DNA of 26,794 nt from QGNO01 sp964493125 (GTDB lineage: Bacteria > Chloroflexota > Dehalococcoidia > Lucifugimonadales > QGNO01), in contig CAZBMS010000018.1 in assembly GCA_964493125.1 (NCBI GenBank), positions 1 to 26,794 on the forward strand. Direction: 5' to 3'. A program made the position numbers and the translations under genes. Positions 1-8,000 of the stretch are shown piece after piece. The notes below the pieces were generated by a model. The model searched no databases, was not told where the DNA came from, and worked only from the letters and a program-made list of their open reading frames with translations. Each line of letters begins with the position of its first letter. The stretch's first letter is position 1.

Positions 1-21
1 ATGATAACGGTGGAAGACTAA
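1..21 (+). CDS. 3' end of an upstream gene (partial)
   Basis: The first bases read as open codons in frame 1 and end in TAA at 19-21. The A of that stop is the first base of the ATG of the next gene (TAATG), the usual sign of translational coupling in an operon. Too little is visible to name a product, and it could also be chance reading frame. Confidence 0.3.
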   Translation: MITVED

Positions 22-1028
22 TGACCAAGAGAGAACATTCGCTATATTTGGCTCACGATCATATGCATCGGGCTGAGGATTTCATCCGTGATTACCAAGG
101 GGGTGTGGGACTCAAAATAGTACATCTTGGTATCGATGCCTGGATTGAAGCTCCAAGTGTTAAGGATTATGAAGCCGCTTACTATGTTAACACTGGGTTC
201 CTAGCTCGAGGATTAAAGACACTCACCGGGGTTCTCGAATTGGAACGTTCTGGAGAGCCCATAAAGGTGGTGCGCAATGTGGAAGATATATCGGAAGCCG
301 CAGAAGAAGGGAAACTCGCGCTACTGCTAGGATTTGAGGGAGGCAAAATTATTGAAGAAGATGTTGACTTGCTCGATGCATGGTTTGTTCTGGGTCTACG
401 CCATATTCAGCTCAACTGGGCGATGAGGAACAGTATAGGTGCGAGTCAGAGCGAGGAAGACGAATATGGTCAGCCGGGTCTGAGTAATTTTGGGTTTGAG
501 GTTATATCCCGTATGAATGATCTTGGGATGATCGTTGATGTATCGCATTCCGCTCCCCAGACCATAAAAGACGTACTCGCTACAACGAATAAGCCGATCT
601 TAAATTCCCATTCGGCTTCAAGAGAGATTGCTAATAAGCCTCAAAATCTTTGGGATGATCAGATTAGGGATATGGCTGAAAATGGTGGAGTAATAGGTAT
701 CCATTTCTGTTCCCGACTGGTTCTGGGGGTAAACGGAGTACAATCTTCGATAAAGGATGTAGTGAGACAGATTCAATATGTTGTGCGTGTAGGGGGTATA
801 GAAGTGGTTGGATTGGGACCAGACTACATGTTGAATTTCTCAGGTCGTGATGAGAATTACCTGCGTAATACCAATCAACATGACATCAGTTGGACAAAGG
901 GACTTGAAAACAGTTCAGAAATATATAACTTGGTTGGCGCCCTGCAGTCCGCGGGCTTCAAAGAATCCGACATTGACAAAATAGCATCTTCTAATATGCT
1001 GAGGCTGATTAGCTCAAATCTTGGTTGA
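21..1028 (+). CDS. Peptidase M19 family protein (membrane/renal dipeptidase-like)
   Basis: 335 aa, a normal length for family M19, zinc dipeptidases of the amidohydrolase fold that cleave dipeptides and some amide bonds. Visible family marks are E106 in GFEGG, H176 in DVSHSA and H197 in NSHSASR. H176 and H197 are 21 residues apart, as for the H198/H219 metal ligands of human renal dipeptidase. D268 lies in a GLGPDYM segment matching the family's GxGSDFDG. The N-terminal metal motif normally reads DGHxD; here it reads HDHMH, so the aspartate ligand appears replaced by H16. No signal peptide is evident, so the protein is probably cytoplasmic. The ATG overlaps a preceding TAA, suggesting it is the second gene of an operon that starts outside the window. 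It is likely a core metabolic gene flanking the island. Family call is firm; substrate is unknown. Confidence 0.88.
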   Translation: MTKREHSLYLAHDHMHRAEDFIRDYQGGVGLKIVHLGIDAWIEAPSVKDYEAAYYVNTGFLARGLKTLTGVLELERSGEPIKVVRNVEDISEAAEEGKLALLLGFEGGKIIEEDVDLLDAWFVLGLRHIQLNWAMRNSIGASQSEEDEYGQPGLSNFGFEVISRMNDLGMIVDVSHSAPQTIKDVLATTNKPILNSHSASREIANKPQNLWDDQIRDMAENGGVIGIHFCSRLVLGVNGVQSSIKDVVRQIQYVVRVGGIEVVGLGPDYMLNFSGRDENYLRNTNQHDISWTKGLENSSEIYNLVGALQSAGFKESDIDKIASSNMLRLISSNLG

Positions 1029-1049
1029 TAATTTCCTTGATGTCAGGAT

Positions 1050-1361
1050 TTAAAAATAGTTCATCCCAGATTCTTTTAGGTACTTCTCAGCCTCATCAAC
1101 CTCATCGTCTGAAAATATTCTAGACTGAACAACTTGGTTATTCCAACGACTAGCCACACCTTCCAAAAGTTCATCACCTGTAGCAGGTTTTCCGTTATCA
1201 TCAGCAATCATTTCTCGATACATTTTAATTTGTCTATCTAGATCTTCAGCCATTTTTTCTGAGGCGTCAGAAGCTAATAAAATTCTCCCGTCATGAAGAA
1301 CAGCAGCATCTGCTTCATAAGGACTTGTTCTAATTGCACTTCTAATTATTAATATTGCCAT
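1050..1361 (-). CDS. Small unknown protein, 103 aa
   Basis: 103 aa, not recognised. The start is a hydrophobic strand followed by LHDGRILLASDASE, then a charged helical middle and acidic tail, so it is probably a small soluble protein. It converges on the dipeptidase gene with only 21 bases between the stops and is divergent from the helicase cassette. No good SD lies before the ATG, so it may be read from a very short leader. On the minus strand a TAGTAC sits 18 bases after the reverse copy of the palindromic ACCGGT, so the two divergent genes might share one promoter element; this is weak. Reality as a gene is likely from its position and clean frame; function is unknown. Confidence 0.6.
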   Translation of the reverse strand: MAILIIRSAIRTSPYEADAAVLHDGRILLASDASEKMAEDLDRQIKMYREMIADDNGKPATGDELLEGVASRWNNQVVQSRIFSDDEVDEAEKYLKESGMNYF

Positions 1362-1393
1362 CTATTTACGCATTTGTACTAGGAACTGCTAGT

Positions 1394-1428
1394 CATTTTA
1401 CCGGTATCTAGCCTTGCTAATATATAAT
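1394..1428 (+). promoter_or_regulatory. Shared-type promoter, site A (helicase-nuclease cassette)
   Basis: CATTTTACCGGT at 1394-1405, then 17 bases, then a perfect TATAAT at 1423-1428. With 17-bp spacing the palindromic ACCGGT sits where a -35 box would be. The expected transcript start is near 1435, about 60 bases before the first gene of the cassette. The same element and spacing recur at 24716 (+) and 14902 (-). Confidence 0.7.
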
Positions 1429-1495
1429 TTATGCGAACTGATAATTCAAGTTATCATGTTTAGGTATACTCAGTTTGTTTAAAAGGTTGGGTGGT

Positions 1496-4063
1496 ATGGT
1501 TTCATATCGGTCGATATCTGCATTTGAAGGGTATTTTCGATGGAACGATGCGCTATTTGCCAGCCACTACAGTGGGGATTTTGAGGGCCACAACAGTTAT
1601 CTGGATCTAAGTGAAACTGAACTGGACCAGATTCTTAGTGCCGGGGCCGGAGATAGTAGCTCTGATTCGAGCTTGTCGGTTGATCCCTTAAAAGATTTTA
1701 TTAAAGAAGTTGCTCATACCCTTTATATACCATCTACAAAACACCAATGGAGAACCCGGTATGGCCGACAGTTCTTTAGACGTCATAAGAGCTGGGCCAG
1801 AGAGTGGAAGGATAAAGGATCCGAGGGAATTCCGCCGTTTATAGGACTTTTAGGTCTATTCTGTCTTACTGCAAACAGAATGGGTACCCAGCAGGATGGC
1901 TACCATTTCCTGGAATTTTATGGACGTCTTTCAGCAATATTGAACCTTCCGGAAATAATGGGGTGTTCAGGGGGGGATGCTAAAGAATATATTCATAGGG
2001 AATTTACCAGAGATAGCTGGCAGGTCGGACTTTGGGAAATGCTGGAACATTATCTTGACTACGACCTCAACGGTACGTTTGGTTGGTCTTCAGCCGAGCC
2101 AATGGGCGGAAATAGACACATTGGTTACGCTGTTTCCCAGACTGTGTTTAGTAGGGGTGATAGGGATAAACTTGGTGTTTTGTTTAATCTAAAAGGTTTC
2201 AATCCGGGCTCTGTCCTGGAGGTGGATCAAATTGAAGAGGCCATCGGTACTTGGATTTCCTCCCCTCCATTGTCTGCTCGAGCTAAGAACTTTTGGGACA
2301 AGGGTGGCCAAGCAAGGAAACAGGTTTGTGAGATAGCCTTGCGTGAATTAGCTTCGTGGGATGGAAGATTTGTCGATGAATCTGGAAATGTTAGTTCTCG
2401 CCTAATCGCTCACGGATATTTCAGGATGTTTCCATCCCGAAAACTGTCAATTCGCCTGGGAATTAAAGATGTAACTTCTATCAAAGCGGGAAATTATAAA
2501 GCAATTATCTCCGGGGATTCTTCTGCATCCAAGGATTTGGTCGTGGATGAATCTGGTTCTGTTTCAGTTGAGGATCAACTTTCCGGTACACCTTTGAATA
2601 CGATTCTACGTGGGAGGGTTTCGTTTAGGCATATTGAAGACCCGATGGTCCGGTTATCTTGGGGTTCCAAAAGGATATTGGTTCTCAATTTTGATCACGA
2701 TATGAACCATTTCATCTCTGGGTCTCGCCTGAAACTTGGCACTAAATCCATTGTTTTGGAGAGGAGTGGGAATTCCATCGGCTCCCAATTGGCTGCATTG
2801 GGGTCTGAGCACCAAGTATTACCCCGAACAACTATCGATTCTTTGCCAGATGACTGGCAGATCCTTTACCCAGTGCAAATAGACGACTTTTCAAAGACGA
2901 GTTTCGATCGTCATTCAAGAGTTTCTTCCATTCTCCCACTTGAGAAATCTGACCTAGTGTTTTCCGGGGGCTTTTCTATACCGAGCGGGTCAGGCAGAAA
3001 AGGATGGTTGGTCGAAAAGCCACCTTTTGTAGAAATACTCTCTAGTATCCAACCTTCAAAAATGCTGATTACCGGGCAGAGTGTGGATTTAACGCGGACA
3101 GTTACCATTTCACCGCAGCATGGTCCCATTGATCTCTCTAATCAAAACCTTCCTGAAGGCGTCTACCGATTAGACATCGAAGCTCTTGGATCAGACAATG
3201 AGCCCATTACCCTAGTTGGAAAAACTGTTACCCTCCACTCTCCAGATCCAATTAGAAAAATTGAAGTCAATAACGCCCACCGATCATCTAGCGCTGTGTT
3301 GTGGCCTCTTTCCACCTCAAATCCTGTTGAGATTGAAAGCGAAGACGTCGGCATAGAGATTTCGGGAGCCGTAATTGAAGGAGATATTCCGAGCAATCGT
3401 GATATAGGGGAGCTTCCGCCTGAGAGACTAGTAATCGATAATTTCGCCCACGACGAGATTATCGCAGCAGAGGAATGGTACTCCGGCTCACCGAAAGTTC
3501 TTGATTTTCAAGATAAGGTTGTTGAATGTGTTCATAAATATGAGGTGGAGGAGGTTAGATTCGATGTTGAAGAAGAACAATTTATCGATGACGAAGGAGT
3601 CCTTCATAACTTTCCATATCAATTGGCAGTCCGTCATCCTACACGAGCACAGGTTGCCATGTCGACGTTCTTGGAAACAAAGACTGTTAAGAAGCTTGGT
3701 ATAAGCTACTCTACTAGAGACAAAACTTTTTATAACGATTTAGCTAAACGCATAAAACTTCCTATCAATTTTAACTATTTGTCTGCTGTTAGGACAATTC
3801 TGATTGAGCAATTAACGAAAAGTGAATTGACGAATCTTCCATCTCTTCTCTCAGCCATGGATAACGAAATTCCGTTGACGCTATCAAAATATGTTGCGAA
3901 TCAAACCGAGTGGGAAATCGAGATTTATAGGCGGAAGAGAGAGGAGATGGCAATAGACTCACTAACTAAGGAAATTATTGCGCCAATAAAGCACTATAAA
4001 AGACGTTGTAACTTGTGTGGGAAGATAGATTTTAAAGACGTTGGGGATTCCATTCCAGTATGA
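1496..4063 (+). CDS. Unknown 855-aa protein, first gene of helicase-nuclease cassette
   Basis: I chose ATG 1496, which has AAGG nine bases upstream; an in-frame TTG at 1475 would add seven residues. The protein is not recognised. The first ~270 residues look mainly helical and rich in Trp/Tyr/Phe. Residues from about 310 to 640 are rich in short beta-strand-like segments with Gly/Ser turns, suggesting one or more beta-sandwich modules; around 490-520 there is a Gly-rich stretch followed by GWLVEKPPFVEI. Charged segments follow. The last 20 residues carry a single C-x2-C (RRCNLC), half of a zinc ribbon, so a metal site would need a partner chain. The stop overlaps the next start as ATGA, and the gene lies directly behind promoter site A. 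It is probably a structural or target-recognition subunit working with the helicase; this is inference only. Confidence 0.8.
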   Translation: MVSYRSISAFEGYFRWNDALFASHYSGDFEGHNSYLDLSETELDQILSAGAGDSSSDSSLSVDPLKDFIKEVAHTLYIPSTKHQWRTRYGRQFFRRHKSWAREWKDKGSEGIPPFIGLLGLFCLTANRMGTQQDGYHFLEFYGRLSAILNLPEIMGCSGGDAKEYIHREFTRDSWQVGLWEMLEHYLDYDLNGTFGWSSAEPMGGNRHIGYAVSQTVFSRGDRDKLGVLFNLKGFNPGSVLEVDQIEEAIGTWISSPPLSARAKNFWDKGGQARKQVCEIALRELASWDGRFVDESGNVSSRLIAHGYFRMFPSRKLSIRLGIKDVTSIKAGNYKAIISGDSSASKDLVVDESGSVSVEDQLSGTPLNTILRGRVSFRHIEDPMVRLSWGSKRILVLNFDHDMNHFISGSRLKLGTKSIVLERSGNSIGSQLAALGSEHQVLPRTTIDSLPDDWQILYPVQIDDFSKTSFDRHSRVSSILPLEKSDLVFSGGFSIPSGSGRKGWLVEKPPFVEILSSIQPSKMLITGQSVDLTRTVTISPQHGPIDLSNQNLPEGVYRLDIEALGSDNEPITLVGKTVTLHSPDPIRKIEVNNAHRSSSAVLWPLSTSNPVEIESEDVGIEISGAVIEGDIPSNRDIGELPPERLVIDNFAHDEIIAAEEWYSGSPKVLDFQDKVVECVHKYEVEEVRFDVEEEQFIDDEGVLHNFPYQLAVRHPTRAQVAMSTFLETKTVKKLGISYSTRDKTFYNDLAKRIKLPINFNYLSAVRTILIEQLTKSELTNLPSLLSAMDNEIPLTLSKYVANQTEWEIEIYRRKREEMAIDSLTKEIIAPIKHYKRRCNLCGKIDFKDVGDSIPV

Positions 4064-5004
4064 TTTACAACCCCTTCGCTCCCGATTACCTGCTATCAGC
4101 TCTATCTGTCGTTGGGTCGGGTAGTTATTCAATTTTTCGAGGTCTTGCCAACCAAGTATTTCCAGAGATGGGGCCAGCCGGCGTAGATCATCTGTTTTAT
4201 CTTTTTGCTTCTCTTGGACACATAGACGTTAGTTTGACTAGTGATCTAAGGCCTCAACAATGGAATGTGACTCCCCCGACTCTGTGTTTTACCAATGATC
4301 ATGAGGGTTGGCTCACAGGATTCAGAAGTCCTTTGCTCGTCAGCAGTATAGCGGCGGCAAGTCAGAAAATGGATGCTATATTCGATGTGGTCAACCCTAG
4401 TGAAGGAACTGACCCAGGTCAGGCTCCCACATCTTTATGTTTGCTCGTAGATCAAAAGGAGTCAGTTCTCAAAATATGTGAAGTAGTAAACCAAGAAATA
4501 GGTGAAAATTTTCTAGGTTGCAGTTTCAATTTTGCCAGCAATTTAGCCTCAGTTTTACCTCCCTTAGACTCGGTTCTTGAGAGCTGCCAGAGAGAGAACG
4601 GACTGATTCCGGAGGATATCCAAAGTTTCACATGGGAGAATGGAAAAACTAGCTGGAATAGGGGCTATGGTATAACGCTTCCCGGTTTGTATAGATATCA
4701 AACCGGTCCTATTAGATCTTATATATTGTTTTACGGTGAAGAACGTATAAAAGTGAACAATCGGGTTGGCAAGCACATGGCATCTCGGATCAAGAGGATT
4801 CCGATAATTACCTATGACGAGGATACTGAAATGCTGGGATGTCCCCAGGGGTCGGAATTACCTGGATTGTACGAAAGGGCAGCGGTTTTGAGTAGTGGGT
4901 ATGCCCCGGAAATAGAATGGCGTGGCAATACCGCTTTCACGGTATATAAAGGAGTATCTCCTTTTGTTGCATCTGCCCTTTATCAAGCACTATATGGAAT
5001 CTAG
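4060..5004 (+). CDS. Unknown 314-aa protein, second gene of helicase-nuclease cassette
   Basis: The ATG overlaps the previous stop (ATGA), so translation is very probably coupled and the products made in fixed ratio. No known motif is recognised. The protein appears globular and soluble, with no signal peptide or membrane segment. An N-terminal hydrophobic helix region (YLLSALSVVG) is followed by GLANQVFPEMGP, and there is an Arg/Lys patch around 240-250 (KHMASRIKRIPI). Only 15 bases separate its stop from the helicase start. The context says it is a dedicated partner of the helicase and nuclease. It could be a small adaptor or nucleic-acid-binding subunit, but nothing in the sequence proves that. 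Confidence 0.8.
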   Translation: MIYNPFAPDYLLSALSVVGSGSYSIFRGLANQVFPEMGPAGVDHLFYLFASLGHIDVSLTSDLRPQQWNVTPPTLCFTNDHEGWLTGFRSPLLVSSIAAASQKMDAIFDVVNPSEGTDPGQAPTSLCLLVDQKESVLKICEVVNQEIGENFLGCSFNFASNLASVLPPLDSVLESCQRENGLIPEDIQSFTWENGKTSWNRGYGITLPGLYRYQTGPIRSYILFYGEERIKVNNRVGKHMASRIKRIPIITYDEDTEMLGCPQGSELPGLYERAAVLSSGYAPEIEWRGNTAFTVYKGVSPFVASALYQALYGI

Positions 5005-5019
5005 ATAGGTGAGGTAAAT

Positions 5020-8000
5020 ATGGATAGTGTCCAGGCTAAACTTAGCCCAATAACCGTTTATAAACAGTTGGCAGAGACTTACAAAAATTATTACGGGACC
5101 GCGTTCCGTTTGAATCATGAAGGAATGCAGAAGGAAAGAGATAAGCTCCTTTCTCGAGATGGTGTTATGTCTAGGATGCCACTCATTGAGCCTATCCCTG
5201 TCTATCCCAATGTAGATTCATTGAGGGAAAGCTGCTTGAATTCAGGTTTGGAGGAGGATACTTGGAGATGTCTAGCAGAGATGCTTTTTCCTGACTATCT
5301 CGACGCAGAGGGGGATGCTCAACTCAGGAAACACCAGAGCGACTCCTTAAAAGTGTCATTGTCTAGCGAATTGCCAAATAATCCGATTGTGACAGCGGGG
5401 ACTGGCTCGGGTAAAACTGAATCATTTCTTTTACCTGTGTTCGCGCGTATTCTGCAGGAATCGCAACAGTGGCCCGACGCTTTAAATAGTGGTGCTACGT
5501 GGTGGAGCACGGGTAACCTTTGGTCGGATGATAGGGCTCTAGAAAATCGTACAGCTGCTGTGCGAGCTCTTATGCTCTACCCTACTAATGCATTGGTTGA
5601 AGACCAAGTAACCAGGTTACGCCGGGCTGTTGATAGTGAAGGTCAGCTGAAAGATTATTTACGCGGAAATAAGATCTATTTCGGGAGATATACTGGCGAC
5701 ACCATTGGTAGACCAGGTGAGGATTTCAGGAGCGTGGCTAGAGAGCTCTGTGATATGGATAAAACTATATCGGACCTGCGTTCTTCTAACCAAATTTCGG
5801 ATCCTGATATCTTGTGGCAGTTACCCAATCCAGACGGCTCTGAGATGCTACTACGCAGGGACATGAAAGCGAGTCCTCCTGATATTTTGATATCAAATTA
5901 TTCAATGTTAAACGTCATGTTGATGAGGGAGGAGGAAAATTCAATTTTTGAGTCAACCAGGAATTGGTTAAATGAATCACCCAATAACGTTCTCACTATC
6001 GTCGTAGATGAACTGCATTCGCACAGGGGAACTGCCGGCACCGAAGTAGCTTTTTTGATGAGAAAACTTCTTGACAGATTTGGGGTCGTGCCTGGGTCGT
6101 CACAGTTGCGCGTGATAGGAACGAGTGCTTCGATTGGAGAGAATGAAGACACTGACTTCAGGGAATTTTGTGAAGAATTTTTCGGGATAAAAAAAAGTAG
6201 TTTTAAAATCATACCGGGGGAACCGCTACCCCTCGTTGAGATGCCGGGGCTCCGTATAGATAAATATGCGGAATTGTGGAAAAGTAGTCAAGATCCCTCC
6301 AAGATTTCCGCAGTTTTTGAGGAGCTCCAAAATCTTTCACTCTCAGATAAGCTTGCCGAATCGTTGGCATGGGCATGCAGGGATGGGGATTCTAAGAATA
6401 CGAGAGCAACCAGGGTCCTTGATATTGCTGATCGAATATTCGCCGATGGTACTGGTAGAGATGAGGATAGACCAGTTGCTCTCGAGGCGGTTTTTGCGGC
6501 CATCTCGGCAGATTCGGATTTCACAACAAACCAGTCATTCAGATCCCATATGTTGTTCAGAAATGTCAGGGATATTTGGGCTTGTAGTGATCCTCAATGT
6601 TCCAAGATTGAGGATATTTATAACGATGAGAACCGGCGAATAGGGAAATTGTTTTCCTCTCCCAGGATAACCTGCGATTGTGGCAGTAGGGTTTTACAAC
6701 TTATTTACTGCCAGCCGTGTGGTGAACCCTATCTGGGGGGATATAATTCTATAAAGAGGGGCGATCAAGGACATCGATTTTTGTTTCCGTCTGATCCTAG
6801 GAATCCTTCCTCTGAAAGCAACTATATAGGCCGTCGCACATTATCTGGATACACCTGGTATTGGCCTACCGATAAGCCTTTATCTCAAATGCCTGATCCA
6901 TGGGAAAAGCAGGCCCCTGAACATTTGGGAGGCGAAAAGGTTAACTTCCGCTTCTCGAGTCTTTCTTATCATCCCAAGAGTGGTAATGCCCAGACAGGTT
7001 TACCAGAGAGCGAGTCTACTGGGATTACCTTGACGAGCAACACTGGGGAAGAATCCGAGTATAAGCTTCCTGCGGTTCCACCAGTTTGTCCTAATTGCCA
7101 CGATGACCGGACCGGTAACCGAGGGAATAGTCCGGTTCATGTATTTGATGGTGAAGTGAATTCTCCCGTTAGGGGAAGTAGAACCGGTTACGCCCGGGTC
7201 ACTCAAGTCCTAACAGGAGGTTTAATGAATATTCTTTCAGAAGAATCTGACAACGCCAAAACAATTGTATTTAGCGATAGCAGAGCTGAAGCAGCTAGGA
7301 CTAGTAGCGGAATATCTCAAAATCATCATCGGGATACTTTGCGTCAGTTAATTCATCAATTGTTTGAGCAAACCTCCAAACCAGTAACCGAATTGATCAA
7401 AGACTTCCTAGCTAACGGATCCGACGCTCTAAGCCATATTCAAAAATCAAGAGTGGATAGTTTTTCGAATGAATACCAGGAAATATGGACTTATTATCAG
7501 CTAGTCTATCGTGACAACATTCAACACCAAGAATTTGTACAAAAAATAGAAGACTTCGAATCTAACTACATTGAATCTAGAGTTATTAAATGGGGTGAGG
7601 CAGTCGGTGCTATTCAGACGCAATTATATTCGCTTGGCATGAATCCGGCAGGTCCCAATAAGTTCAGGTTTACTACCAGGGCAGACCACCCATGGTGGCA
7701 TTATTTTGACGATTCTAATGAAGCTATGGCCAATGTGGATCCCGCTGTTGAGAGGAGTTTCAAAGATGAGATCTATTCTTCTCTTGAGAAGGAGGTTGCT
7801 TATAACTCAATTGGATCTAGAGGCTTTGACATAGAGACTCTTGGGATTGGAAGAGTTACGTCCGCAAAATCAGCGCACATCGATCAGGGTTCAGACCCAA
7901 TCAGTGATAGCGGATTGTTGTCAGAAATAATTGATAGTTCAATAAGGATACTTGGTTTTCTAAGGAGCTACGATGCAAGATTTCCCTCGAATGCTCCCCC

